Positions 7,445-16,024 of a DNA stretch of 64,000 nt are shown here, in pieces. The position numbers and the translations under genes were made by a program. The notes under the pieces were generated by a model, which saw only the letters and a program-made list of their open reading frames with translations, was not told the origin of the DNA and did no database searches. This DNA comes from Natranaeroarchaeum sp042663585 (GTDB lineage: Archaea; Halobacteriota; Halobacteria; Halobacteriales; Natronoarchaeaceae), in NCBI RefSeq assembly GCF_042663585.1, contig NZ_JBHTAN010000006.1, positions 2,170,001 to 2,234,000 of the forward strand, given 5' to 3'. Position 1 is the stretch's first letter. Each line of letters starts with the position of its first letter.

Positions 7445-9880
7445 CTACTCGTCGTCGGGCCGCCGATCCGCCGTCTCCGCCACGCTGACTGCCGCGGCGT
7501 TCTCGGCGACGTCGTGGACGCGGACGATATCGGCCCCACGCTCGGCCGCGAGTGTCGTCCCGGCGACAGTCGAGGGAAGCCGCTCGCCGGCGTCCTGGCC
7601 CGAGAGCGCGAACATCGACTTGTGCGAGTGGCCGATCAGCACCTGACAGCCGAGCGCCGCGAGTTCGTCACAGCGATCCAGTAGCTCGAAGCTCTCGGCG
7701 GATGTCTTGCCGAAGCCCAGTCCGGGATCGACGATGATCTGCTCGCGGTCGAGGCCCGCCTTCTCGGCGAGCAGGACGCGCTCGGAGAGTTGGTCGATCA
7801 CGTCCTCGACGACGTCGTCGTACTCTATCTCGTTGCTGGGATCGACCGGCGCGTCGACGCTGTGCATGACGACCAGTGCGGCGTCGTGGTCGGCGGCGAC
7901 AAAGCGCATCTCGGGGTCTTCCAGCCCGGAGACGTCGTTGATGATATCCGCGCCAGCCTCGACGGCGGCACGAGCGACCGGGGCCTTGCGGGTGTCTACA
8001 GAGATCATGGCGTCGAGATCCGTGATGGCCTCGATCACGGGAACAACGCGGTCTATCTCCTCCTCGACGGTGACGGGTTCGGCGCCAGGGCGGGTGCTCT
8101 CGCCGCCGACGTCGAGTATCGCGGCACCGTTTGCGACCATCCGCTCGGCGCGTTCGGTAGCGTCCTCGATGGCGTTGTACTCGCCGCCGTCGTGGAAGCT
8201 ATCGGGCGTGATGTTGAGAATGCCCATCACCGCGGTGCCCGAGTCCCACGGGTAGTCCAGGTCGGGATCGGCGGTCCGGATCCCGAGGCTCTCGCGGATC
8301 TCCCTGCCGACCACGGAGAGCCCGTAGGGCTGGCCGTCGAGTTTGTCGACGAGGCGTTTGAACTGGGCCATCGTCCCCATCAACACGACGTCGATGATGA
8401 CGTCGTCCTGATCGTTCAGACCCGAGAGCGCGCACTCGCCGCCGAGACTGAGCATCTCCTCTTTGAGATACTGTGCCTGGCGTTTCTGCACCCGCGTTTT
8501 GAGCACGCGGTGGACCCCTTTGCCACGCATCCGCCAGACACCCGGATCGGTGACGTGGGCGTCCGAGAGCACCGCTCTGGCGTCCTCTAGCTCCTCGACG
8601 CGCTTGGGAATCTGTAGGCGCGTCCAGCGCGTCCGGGCCTCTGCGACGGTAAGCAGCGAGCCAGTGACGAGCACGCAATCGTCCTCGTCCGCTTCGCGGA
8701 GGGCCCGCGAGAGCGCTCCCTCGACGGAGTTGTTGGTGACGACGTCGTCCGCGCCGCTGGCCTCGAACACCCGCGCGAGTACGGCCTCGTCCTCCGCCCG
8801 ATCCAGATCCGGCTGACATGTCACGACGCGGTCGGCGGTCGGGAGCGTCGCCGCCATCGCACGGTGGTCCTTGTCGTGCATCGCACCGAAGACGAGGTGA
8901 AGGTCGTCGTACTCGAACTCCTCCAGGACGTCCGCGATCCGCTCACAGGCGCCGGGGTTGTGTGCGCCGTCGAGCACGGTGAGTGGCTCCTGCTCGACGA
9001 CCTCGAACCGTCCGGGCCAGTGGGACCGGCGCAGACCAGTTGCGAGGGCGTCCTCGGTCAGGCTGTCGGCGACCTGACGGGCAAGCGTGACCGCAATGGC
9101 CGCGTTCTCGGCCTGATGCTCCCCCAGCGTCGGGATCCGGGTGTCCACCGACCAGCCCGGCCCGTCGATACCGACCGCGGCTTCGGTGTGATTCGTCCGG
9201 CCGCCGTAGGTCGGCACTACCTCGCCGTTCTCGCCGACCGTGACGACGTCGCCCGCGACCGAACGGACGGCTTCGAGTGCATCCCCTTCCACGGCCGCGA
9301 CCAGCGGGGCCTCTGCAGGTGCGACGTGGGCTTTGTCGCGGGCGATCTCCGCGACCGTGTCGCCGAGGACGTCGGTATGTTCCAGAGTGACGGAGGTGAT
9401 GGCGCTGGCGACCGGATCCACCACGCTCGTGGCGTCCTTCTTGCCGCCGATACCGACCTCCAGGACGGCGACGTCGACCTCCTCGCGCGCGAACTGCCAG
9501 AGCGCCATCGCGGTGGTCGCCTCGAAAAACGTCGGCGAGATACCCTCTGCACCGCGGTCACGGACGTGCTCCTCGATGTGGTCGACGAACTCGCAGACGG
9601 CTCCTTTCGGGATCTTGCGCCCGTCGACGCGAATGCGCTCGCGGAGATCATCGAGATGGGGTGAAGTAAACAGCCCGACGGTGAGTCCCGCCTCCCGCAG
9701 GATAGACTCGGTCATCCGCGCCGTGCTCCCCTTGCCGTTGGAGCCGGCGATCTGCACGCACGTGAGGTCATCGTGTGGGTCGTCCAGTGCGGCGAGCAGA
9801 TCATCGGTCGACTCGATCCCGGGGCGAGGACCGAACCGACGCAGATCGTAGAGGAAGTTCGCCGCGTCGTGGAACTTCAT
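7445..9880 (-). CDS. folCP: Fused dihydrofolate synthase / dihydropteroate synthase
   Basis: The protein has 811 residues from ATG 9880 (MKFHDAANFLYDL). The N-terminal half is a Mur-ligase-like FolC: GSNGKGSTARM is the ATP loop, and LDGAHNPGACERIADVLE is the C-terminal ligase block. The second half, from about residue 530, is FolP: MGILNITPDSFHDGGEY, DVGGESTRPGAEP, IVDPGLGFGKT and LIGHSHKS are all present. It therefore couples condensation of the pterin with p-aminobenzoate to addition of glutamate. FolC-FolP fusions are known in haloarchaea. It lies 44 bases downstream of psiE on the same strand. The frame stays open upstream into psiE, but no ATG there resembles a FolC N-terminus. Confidence 0.92.
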   Translation of the reverse strand: MKFHDAANFLYDLRRFGPRPGIESTDDLLAALDDPHDDLTCVQIAGSNGKGSTARMTESILREAGLTVGLFTSPHLDDLRERIRVDGRKIPKGAVCEFVDHIEEHVRDRGAEGISPTFFEATTAMALWQFAREEVDVAVLEVGIGGKKDATSVVDPVASAITSVTLEHTDVLGDTVAEIARDKAHVAPAEAPLVAAVEGDALEAVRSVAGDVVTVGENGEVVPTYGGRTNHTEAAVGIDGPGWSVDTRIPTLGEHQAENAAIAVTLARQVADSLTEDALATGLRRSHWPGRFEVVEQEPLTVLDGAHNPGACERIADVLEEFEYDDLHLVFGAMHDKDHRAMAATLPTADRVVTCQPDLDRAEDEAVLARVFEASGADDVVTNNSVEGALSRALREADEDDCVLVTGSLLTVAEARTRWTRLQIPKRVEELEDARAVLSDAHVTDPGVWRMRGKGVHRVLKTRVQKRQAQYLKEEMLSLGGECALSGLNDQDDVIIDVVLMGTMAQFKRLVDKLDGQPYGLSVVGREIRESLGIRTADPDLDYPWDSGTAVMGILNITPDSFHDGGEYNAIEDATERAERMVANGAAILDVGGESTRPGAEPVTVEEEIDRVVPVIEAITDLDAMISVDTRKAPVARAAVEAGADIINDVSGLEDPEMRFVAADHDAALVVMHSVDAPVDPSNEIEYDDVVEDVIDQLSERVLLAEKAGLDREQIIVDPGLGFGKTSAESFELLDRCDELAALGCQVLIGHSHKSMFALSGQDAGERLPSTVAGTTLAAERGADIVRVHDVAENAAAVSVAETADRRPDDE

Positions 9881-9924
9881 ACCCAACACGTCCGGTGCCG
9901 AGTGCTTGAGGCTGTCGGAAGGCA

Positions 9925-10353
9925 CTACTCGACCCGCTCGTAGACGAGGTAGTACGCGACCACGAGAACGATCAACAGGATAGTAAAGGAAATCGCCGCG
10001 GTCAACGCTTCGTTGGCCGTCGGGAAGTCGGCCAGTCGGAAACTGATGATCTCCCGGGCGATAGCGATAATGGCCGCTCCGATGACGATCCGGATGACCG
10101 GATCGTTGCGGACGTACGCCACCAAAGTCCGGTGAACCTCGACGAGGATCAACAACAACAAGACGGTATCCAGAAGATCGACGACCGCGACCGGTTGCGT
10201 GAACCGCCCGGAGACGAACAGCTCGTAGAGCCCGATCAGGACGTCGAATATCCCGACCAGAAACAGCACCAACAGGATGTAGGCTGTCGCGAGGACGAGC
10301 CAGCGCATGACGCTTTCGGACGGTCCCGTGGCACGCGACGCCAAACTGCTCAT
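9925..10353 (-). CDS. PsiE family membrane protein
   Basis: The protein has 142 residues and four predicted membrane helices (about residues 15-40, 55-80, 85-105, 115-138). The block DLLDTVLLLLILVEVHRTL and the following RNDPVIRIVIGAAIIAIAREI are the family signature of PsiE, named after the E. coli phosphate-starvation-inducible protein. No molecular activity is established for the family. It is the first gene of a probable operon with folCP; the functional link, if any, is unclear. A TATA-like box sits 23-31 bases before the start. Confidence 0.85.
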   Translation of the reverse strand: MSSLASRATGPSESVMRWLVLATAYILLVLFLVGIFDVLIGLYELFVSGRFTQPVAVVDLLDTVLLLLILVEVHRTLVAYVRNDPVIRIVIGAAIIAIAREIISFRLADFPTANEALTAAISFTILLIVLVVAYYLVYERVE

Positions 10354-10375
10354 GGCTCATTCATGGAGCGAGCAC

Positions 10376-10384
10376 AGTTAAAGA
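10376..10384 (-). promoter_or_regulatory. TATA-like box for psiE-folCP
   Basis: On the minus strand CTTTAACTG lies 23-31 bases upstream of the psiE ATG at 10353, giving an almost leaderless transcript. Confidence 0.4.
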
Positions 10385-10485
10385 CCGGCCGCACGCTCAG
10401 GAGTTTGGATGCTCTTACCGCCGCCGAAACCGCCTGCTGGGGCTATTCCCGAATTCCGAACGGTCGTATAGGAGGGACTCGCGGG

Positions 10486-10492
10486 TTTTATA
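10486..10492 (+). promoter_or_regulatory. TATA box for the aconitase gene
   Basis: TTTTATA is 28-34 bases upstream of the aconitase ATG at 10520, in an otherwise GC-rich stretch. This predicts a start of transcription a few bases before the ATG. Confidence 0.5.
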
Positions 10493-10519
10493 TTCGAGGA
10501 AAGACGATATTCGCGCGCT

Positions 10520-12490
10520 ATGGGACACACTTTGACAGAGAAGATCCTCGAGGATCATCTCGTAGAGGGCGAACTGACGCCCGGCGAGGAGATCGGCATC
10601 GAGATCGATCAGGTACTTACACAGGACACGACGGGGACGATGGTCTGGCTACAGTTCGAGGCCATGGGTCTGGAGGAAGTCCAGACCGAGATCGCTGCGC
10701 AGTACTGTGATCATCAGACCTATCAGTTCGACTTCAAGAACACGGACGACCACCGATTCCTGCGTTCTGCGGCCGGCACCTTCGGGGCACACTTCTCCCG
10801 CCCCGGCAACGGCATCTGCCACAACGTTCACCGCGAGAACTTCGCGGCACCCGGCAAGACGATGCTGGGTTCGGACTCCCACACCCCGACGCCCGGCGGC
10901 CTCGGCGAACTCGCCATCGGCGCGGGTGGGATCGACGTCACCGTCGCTATGGGCGGTGCGCCGTACTACATCGAGATGCCGGAAGTCGTCAACGTCCGAC
11001 TCGAGGGCGCGCTCCCCGAGTGGGCGACTGCGAAGGACGTCATCTTGGAGCTACTCCGACGGCTCTCCGTGAAGGGCGGCGTCGGCAAGATTCTCGAATA
11101 CACCGGCCCCGGCGTCGAGACGCTCACCGCGCCCGAGCGCATGACGATCACCAACATGGGGACGGAACTCGGTGCGACCTCCTCTATTTTCCCGACCGAC
11201 GACCAGACGAAAGACTACCTCGAACGCGTCGGCCGCGGCGAGGACTACGTGGAGATGCAGCCCGACGAGGACGCGGAGTATCACGACGAGATCGTCGTCG
11301 ATCTCTCCGACCTCGAACCGCTCATCGCGGAACCGTCGATGCCCGACAAGGTCGTCCCGGTCAGCGAGGCCGCTGGCGAGGACGTCGAGCAGGTCATCGT
11401 CGGCTCCTGTACGAACGGTGGCTACGAGGACATCCTCCCGGTCGCGAAGATGCTCGAAGGCCGAGAGGTCGCGATGTCGACCGAGACGATCGTCGCACCT
11501 GCCTCCAAACAGGCCTCCGAGATGCTCGCCCGTGAGGGCTGGGTCGCGGAGATGATGGCCGCTGGCGTCAACTTCTCCGAGTCGACCTGCGGTGCCTGTA
11601 TCGGTATCGGCCACGTGCCCGCAAGCGATTCGGTCTCTCTGCGTACCTTCAACCGGAACTTCGAGGGCCGCTCCGGCATCGAAGACGACAACGTCTATCT
11701 CTGTTCGCCGGAGGTCGCCGCCGCCGCGGCGATCAAAGGCGAAATCGTCGATCCGCGCGACCTCGCAGCGGAAGAGGACATCGAAGCGCCCGGCATCGAG
11801 CTGCCCGACACCTACGACGGCTCCAAGACGGACCTCATCGCGCCGGACGAGGCCATCGACGACGAGCTTATCAAAGGCCCCAACATCGGCGACGTGCCGC
11901 TGAAGGATGCCCTCGACAGCAAGCTCGAGGGCGAAGCGCTGCTGAAGATGGACGACAACATCACGACCGACCACATCATCCCTGCAACCCAGGACATCCT
12001 GATGTACCGGTCGAACATCGACAAGCTCTCCGAGTTCACGCTTTCGCGCGTCGACGACACGTTCGCACAGCGAGCGGCCGACGCCGACGGCGGCTTCCTC
12101 GTCGCCGGCGAGAACTACGGTCAGGGCTCCTCGCGCGAACACGCCGCCATGTGCCCGATGTATCTGGGCATCGAGGGCGTGCTCGCACAGAGCTTTGCCC
12201 GGATCCACCGCGCGAACCTCTTCAACTTCGGTCTGCTCCCGCTGATCATCGACGAGGACACCTACGAGAAGATCGATCAGGGTGACGACGTCGAGATCGT
12301 CGACGACGTCCGCGAGGCCGTCGAGAGCGGGCAGGAGGAGTTCACCGTCCGCGTCAACGAGGACTGGGAAGCGACCGCGACGCTGGACGCCTCCGAGCGC
12401 GAGCGCGACATGCTCGCAGTCGGTGGCAAACTCGCATGGACGAAAGAGCAGGCCCAGGGCGGCGATAGTCCTGCGCCGGCAGACGACTAA
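10520..12490 (+). CDS. acn: Aconitate hydratase
   Basis: The protein has 656 residues and isomerises citrate to isocitrate in the citric acid cycle. The three [4Fe-4S] ligands are visible: Cys in VGSCTNGGYED near residue 298 and two in STCGACIGIGHVP near residues 356-359. The substrate-binding swivel domain carries GENYGQGSSREHAA near residue 535. At 656 residues it is of the compact archaeal/bacterial type, shorter than the 850-900 residue AcnA and AcnB. It has its own TATA box and is divergent from psiE. The transcript would run directly into the 59-bp repeat array that begins three bases after the stop codon. Confidence 0.95.
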   Translation: MGHTLTEKILEDHLVEGELTPGEEIGIEIDQVLTQDTTGTMVWLQFEAMGLEEVQTEIAAQYCDHQTYQFDFKNTDDHRFLRSAAGTFGAHFSRPGNGICHNVHRENFAAPGKTMLGSDSHTPTPGGLGELAIGAGGIDVTVAMGGAPYYIEMPEVVNVRLEGALPEWATAKDVILELLRRLSVKGGVGKILEYTGPGVETLTAPERMTITNMGTELGATSSIFPTDDQTKDYLERVGRGEDYVEMQPDEDAEYHDEIVVDLSDLEPLIAEPSMPDKVVPVSEAAGEDVEQVIVGSCTNGGYEDILPVAKMLEGREVAMSTETIVAPASKQASEMLAREGWVAEMMAAGVNFSESTCGACIGIGHVPASDSVSLRTFNRNFEGRSGIEDDNVYLCSPEVAAAAAIKGEIVDPRDLAAEEDIEAPGIELPDTYDGSKTDLIAPDEAIDDELIKGPNIGDVPLKDALDSKLEGEALLKMDDNITTDHIIPATQDILMYRSNIDKLSEFTLSRVDDTFAQRAADADGGFLVAGENYGQGSSREHAAMCPMYLGIEGVLAQSFARIHRANLFNFGLLPLIIDEDTYEKIDQGDDVEIVDDVREAVESGQEEFTVRVNEDWEATATLDASERERDMLAVGGKLAWTKEQAQGGDSPAPADD

Positions 12491-12493
12491 AGC

Positions 12494-12552
12494 GAGACCT
12501 GAGCGGGGCGAAGGTCTCGACGAATCGAACGGGGCTTTGCCCCGCGAGATGC
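12494..12552 (+). repeat. Diverged first copy of the 59-bp hairpin repeat
   Basis: This 59-base copy begins three bases after the aconitase stop. It keeps the first hairpin (GAGACCT and AGGTCTC around an 11-base loop) and has a perfect second hairpin, CGGGGC TTT GCCCCG. In the array that follows, the second hairpin has lost two pairs, so this copy may be closest to the ancestral form. Confidence 0.8.
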
Positions 12553-12609
12553 GAGATCAGGCGCCGCCTGATCTCGTTGTTGCGAACGGGGCTTTGCACC
12601 GTGAGAAGC
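12553..12609 (+). repeat. Variant 57-bp copy with a rewritten first hairpin
   Basis: This copy is two bases shorter. Its first hairpin is GAGATCAGGCG and CGCCTGATCTC separated by one base, an 11-bp stem with a sequence different from that of the other copies but paired just as completely. The second hairpin has one mismatch. The last 25 bases are identical to those of the array units. Confidence 0.8.
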
Positions 12610-13376
12610 GAGACCTGAGCGGAGCGAAGGTCTCGACGAATCGAACGAGGCTTTGCACCGTGAGAAGCGAGACCTGAGCGGAGCGAAGGTCTCGACGAAT
12701 CGAACGAGGCTTTGCACCGTGAGAAGCGAGACCTGAGCGGAGCGAAGGTCTCGACGAATCGAACGAGGCTTTGCACCGTGAGAAGCGAGACCTGAGCGGA
12801 GCGAAGGTCTCGACGAATCGAACGAGGCTTTGCACCGTGAGAAGCGAGACCTGAGCGGAGCGAAGGTCTCGACGAATCGAACGAGGCTTTGCACCGTGAG
12901 AAGCGAGACCTGAGCGGAGCGAAGGTCTCGACGAATCGAACGAGGCTTTGCACCGTGAGAAGCGAGACCTGAGCGGAGCGAAGGTCTCGACGAATCGAAC
13001 GAGGCTTTGCACCGTGAGAAGCGAGACCTGAGCGGAGCGAAGGTCTCGACGAATCGAACGAGGCTTTGCACCGTGAGAAGCGAGACCTGAGCGGAGCGAA
13101 GGTCTCGACGAATCGAACGAGGCTTTGCACCGTGAGAAGCGAGACCTGAGCGGAGCGAAGGTCTCGACGAATCGAACGAGGCTTTGCACCGTGAGAAGCG
13201 AGACCTGAGCGGAGCGAAGGTCTCGACGAATCGAACGAGGCTTTGCACCGTGAGAAGCGAGACCTGAGCGGAGCGAAGGTCTCGACGAATCGAACGAGGC
13301 TTTGCACCGTGAGAAGCGAGACCTGAGCGGAGCGAAGGTCTCGACGAATCGAACGAGGCTTTGCACCGTGAGAAGC
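12610..13376 (+). repeat. Array of 13 identical 59-bp tandem repeats
   Basis: The stretch of 767 bases is exactly 13 copies of a 59-base unit with no spacers and no differences that I can find between copies. Each unit starts with GAGACCT, an 11-base loop containing GAGCGGAG, then AGGTCTC, so it can form a 7-bp hairpin, followed by a weaker hairpin with a TTT loop. The GC content of the unit is 59 percent, below that of the flanking genes. Because 59 is not a multiple of three, the minus strand stays open in all frames and yields a basic Arg/Ser-rich repeat peptide unlike the acidic proteome, so I do not call a gene. It is not a CRISPR array because nothing varies. Confidence 0.97.
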
Positions 13377-13482
13377 GAGATCCGAACGGAGCGGAGGTCT
13401 CGAAAAGTCAAGCGGCGAGGAACAACCCGCGAGACCCACCCTGCAATCGCGTCTCGAAATTGCGAGCAGGCGGGCGGCCTGC
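13377..13482 (+). repeat. Degenerate repeat copy and further hairpins
   Basis: After the last exact unit the first hairpin persists in altered form (GAGATCC opposite GGAGGTCTC, with one T-G wobble). It is followed by GAGAC opposite GTCTC and by GCAGGC opposite GCCTGC close to 13466-13482. The sequence looks like decayed members of the same element. Beyond it, up to the gene at 13567, I see only a TATA-like stretch. Confidence 0.6.
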
Positions 13483-13566
13483 GAGACAGCAGCTCCCATT
13501 TTTACACACCAGCCCCCGAGCGACGCGTCGTGCACACAGTTTAGCCAGTGCACGTCGAAGTGAGAG

Positions 13567-14004
13567 ATGATGTCGTCGGCCGTCACAGTCAGTCTGCAGT
13601 CGATCCGAGCACAGGCAGTGCTCTATCCGCTGGGGGTGTGGCTGATCATGGCTGTCCTCGCCGTCATCAACGGTGGCTTCCGCGAGGTCGTCCTCATCCC
13701 GCGGATCGGCGAGTATGCCGGCCACGTCGTAAGTACGGCCCTGCTGGTCGTCGCGATTCTCTCCGTCTCGGCGCTCTATTTCGGCCGGACATCGATCGGG
13801 TACACGTACGCCGAGTTGCTGGCTGTCGGCGTGCTGTGGACGGTGCTCACCGTCGGGTTCGAGTTTCTGGTTGGCTACGTCGAGGGGACGCCGGCCTCGG
13901 TGACAATCGGGCAGTACAACGTGCTGGCCGGGCAGGTCTGGATCGCGGTTCCGATCACGCTACTCGTGTCCCCACTCCTGTTTGGCTGGTATCTCTCCGG
14001 CTGA
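13567..14004 (+). CDS. Hypothetical four-helix membrane protein
   Basis: The protein has 145 residues; ATG codons at 13567 and 13570 are both possible starts. Four hydrophobic segments are visible, around residues 16-35, 52-72, 84-105 and 122-142, separated by short loops, one containing NGGFREVVLIPRIGEY. I recognise no family motif. A weak TATA-like CAGTTTAG at about 13535-13545 sits at leaderless distance from the start. It lies between the repeat array and the rimI-like gene, which begins 60 bases further on. Function unknown. Confidence 0.7.
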   Translation: MMSSAVTVSLQSIRAQAVLYPLGVWLIMAVLAVINGGFREVVLIPRIGEYAGHVVSTALLVVAILSVSALYFGRTSIGYTYAELLAVGVLWTVLTVGFEFLVGYVEGTPASVTIGQYNVLAGQVWIAVPITLLVSPLLFGWYLSG

Positions 14005-14063
14005 GTCGACGACTGGCCGTCCGAACGATAGGGCTTAACGACCCTCGGTACGTAGTCCGGACA

Positions 14064-14570
14064 GTGACGTCCCCGCCGGACGACTCCGCGACAGGCGTAC
14101 GGGTACGGCGAGCGGAGCGGGCAGATCTCCTCGCCATCTATCGGATCGAGAAAGCGTCGTTTTCGAGCCCCTGGCCGTTCGACGCGTTCGAGCGCCACCT
14201 CTCGACACAGGGGTTTCTCGTCGCCGTCGATGGCGAGGCACCAACCGGAGACGGTCAGATCGACGCCGCGGACGTGGTGGGATTCATCGTCGCCGACGTC
14301 GTCCCGAACCACGGCCAACCGCTCGGTCACGTCAAGGATCTGGCCGTCCATCCCGACCGTCGCGGCAAGGGTATCGGGACGGAACTGCTCCAGCACGGCC
14401 TGCAAGCGCTACACGACCAGTCCGTCCACTCGGTAAAGCTCGAAGTTCGGGAGAGCAACGAGGGAGCGCAACGGCTGTACAGTCGCTCCGGGTTCCGGCC
14501 GTTGCGACGCATCCCACGGTATTACGACGACGGCGAAGACGCGATCATCATGGTTCGGTCGTTCGAGTGA
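14064..14570 (+). CDS. rimI: RimI-type N-terminal acetyltransferase (GNAT)
   Basis: The protein has 168 residues from GTG 14064. Features of the GNAT fold are in order: VRRAERADLLAIYRIEKASF at the N-terminus, the acetyl-CoA loop HPDRRGKGIGTELL near residue 100, and LEVRESNEGAQRLYSRSGF near 130, the pattern typical of RimI/Ard1-type enzymes. These transfer acetyl groups to protein N-termini, in archaea with broad specificity. The frame is open further upstream but that part overlaps the preceding membrane gene in another frame. A loop between residues 55 and 68 is longer than usual. Confidence 0.85.
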   Translation: MTSPPDDSATGVRVRRAERADLLAIYRIEKASFSSPWPFDAFERHLSTQGFLVAVDGEAPTGDGQIDAADVVGFIVADVVPNHGQPLGHVKDLAVHPDRRGKGIGTELLQHGLQALHDQSVHSVKLEVRESNEGAQRLYSRSGFRPLRRIPRYYDDGEDAIIMVRSFE

Positions 14571-14736
14571 TGCCACGAGCAGATGGCGGTACGGTGACGG
14601 GACCGTAACAACCACACTCACATGCCCGACCGTCGAACTCGTCACGAACGCCGATTTTACGATCACGTTTGGTTTGCCCCGAACACGGAGTCGGAGACGC
14701 GGTAGCCTTTTGCGAGCGAACACGTAACGGTGAGAT

Positions 14737-15141
14737 ATGGGATATGCCTGTCCGGTGTGTGAGGCCCCACAGGCCGACGGAGAACACCTCGCGAACCACC
14801 TCGCGATCACCGCAATACTCGGCCGAGAGGGTCACGAGGAGTGGCTGACCGAGCACGCCCCGGGGTGGGAGGAGTCCACACCGAGCGAACTCGCCGAGGA
14901 AATCGTCGACGCAGTGCCCGAAACCGAGTTCCCCCAGATGTTCGAGGACACGACCGGCGGGCACGGCCACGAGCATGGTGGCCAGTCGGGAGCCACCTTC
15001 GAGCAGGAACTCGCACAACAGACGGCCGGTCGTGGTCGCGATGACCTCACCGACGAGACTCGCGACGTCCTCGCGGAGGCCCGCGAGATGACCGAAGCGA
15101 TGCTCGACGAGGGCGAGTCCGAGGAGAGCGACGAGAGCTGA
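14737..15141 (+). CDS. DUF5810-like haloarchaeal zinc-finger protein
   Basis: The protein has 134 residues. The N-terminus GYACPVCEAPQADGEHLANH combines CxxC with two histidines and looks like a C2H2-type zinc site; a helical acidic region follows, with a His/Gly-rich linker near residue 75. I recognise the N-terminal pattern as the haloarchaeal DUF5810 family. The neighbouring gene is of DUF5809 type; these two families commonly occur together in haloarchaea, suggesting a joint role. The function is unknown; the zinc site could bind nucleic acid or protein. Confidence 0.8.
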   Translation: MGYACPVCEAPQADGEHLANHLAITAILGREGHEEWLTEHAPGWEESTPSELAEEIVDAVPETEFPQMFEDTTGGHGHEHGGQSGATFEQELAQQTAGRGRDDLTDETRDVLAEAREMTEAMLDEGESEESDES

Positions 15142-15216
15142 AACGGATCGACAGTACCCGCGTGGATCGAACCGTGAAGTCGGAACCGGTAACTTTCCGG
15201 CTACAAAGATTCGACT

Positions 15217-15633
15217 ATGCACACTACGGGACTGCTCTCTCCGGACGACGAGACCACAGCCAGGGAGTCCTACGAGACGCTGGGACCGGCCGCACAGACC
15301 GTCGTCAAAGAGACGGCGAAGGCGATGGCGTTCGACGCCGCCGAGTACGACGAGCGCGTGACGAGCGACGTAATCGAGACCGCCCGGGACGCACTGTTCG
15401 CGTCTCTCCTGCAGGTCCGGATCGGCACTGACAAGGAGTACGACGAGTGGAACGCCGAGTTCGATGGGACGGTCGAAGAGCGTGGGAGCGAGCACGTCGA
15501 GAACGTCGTCTGGCACGTCGGCCCGGACGGGAACGCAGTGGCCGCGACGTTCCAAGAGAAAGAACAGGCGGCAGTCGCGACGCTCCGCAGGCAGGCGTTC
15601 GGAAGCCTCTACAGCGATATCGTCCGGCCGTAA
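15217..15633 (+). CDS. DUF5809-like haloarchaeal protein
   Basis: The protein has 138 residues starting MHTTGLLSPDDETTARESYE. It is acidic, mixed alpha/beta, with WHVGPDGNAVAATFQ near residue 100 and a helical C-terminus. It has no cysteines, membrane segments or catalytic motifs that I recognise. The pattern is that of the haloarchaeal family DUF5809. It follows the DUF5810-like gene by 75 bases on the same strand and may share its transcript. Confidence 0.78.
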   Translation: MHTTGLLSPDDETTARESYETLGPAAQTVVKETAKAMAFDAAEYDERVTSDVIETARDALFASLLQVRIGTDKEYDEWNAEFDGTVEERGSEHVENVVWHVGPDGNAVAATFQEKEQAAVATLRRQAFGSLYSDIVRP

Positions 15634-15673
15634 CACCCACCGAACTCAACTGTCCGCAGACTGTAGTACGACT

Positions 15674-15952
15674 GTGACACTCGACCCAGTCCGACTCGGG
15701 CAGCGGCTGGACGACGAGTTCGGTGGCAAGCCCGGCGAACAACGGGTCGTCACCCGACAGGCTGTCGACCTTCACGACGCCGGCAAGTACGCGACGGATA
15801 CGGGCACCGAACTGACCGTCAAGGAGATAGTGGACCACCTTGGAGACGCACCCGAGGACACGCTCGCGGAGCGATGGAACTGGTGGATGGGAGCGCTCGA
15901 CGTCGCCTACGGCGGCTACGAGCGCTTTTCTGTGCGACGATACCCGGAGTGA
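15674..15952 (+). CDS. Conserved haloarchaeal hypothetical protein
   Basis: The protein has 92 residues from GTG 15674 (next residues TLDPVRLGQRLDDEFGG); the frame is open upstream but overlaps the previous gene. It contains a helical core with two tryptophan pairs near WNWWMGALDVAYGGY towards the C-terminus. The codon use and acidic composition match real genes here. It sits 40 bases after the DUF5809-like gene and 72 before the Nudix gene, all on the plus strand. I do not recognise the family. Confidence 0.65.
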   Translation: MTLDPVRLGQRLDDEFGGKPGEQRVVTRQAVDLHDAGKYATDTGTELTVKEIVDHLGDAPEDTLAERWNWWMGALDVAYGGYERFSVRRYPE

Positions 15953-16024
15953 TAGCCGCTCGCCCTGCGACGACCTCATGCCGCAACCGACAGCCCCGTG
16001 AGCCGCGAGTCCGTCCTGGTGAGT

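Noticed and set aside
9881..10360. N-terminal extension of FolCP by 160 residues
   Set aside because: The extension overlaps the PsiE gene in another frame and has basic, low-complexity composition; the FolC N-terminus starts at 9880.
12610..13376. CRISPR array
   Set aside because: All 59-base units are identical and abut with no variable spacers, and no cas gene is visible.
12354..13586. Long minus-strand frame of about 410 codons through the repeat array
   Set aside because: It exists only because the 59-base unit lacks minus-strand stops; the product is a basic, Arg/Ser-rich repeat quite unlike the acidic neighbours, and it starts and ends inside flanking sequence with no promoter.
13548..14063. 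Upstream extension of the RimI-like frame
   Set aside because: It overlaps the membrane protein gene in a different frame; the GNAT N-terminus starts at GTG 14064.
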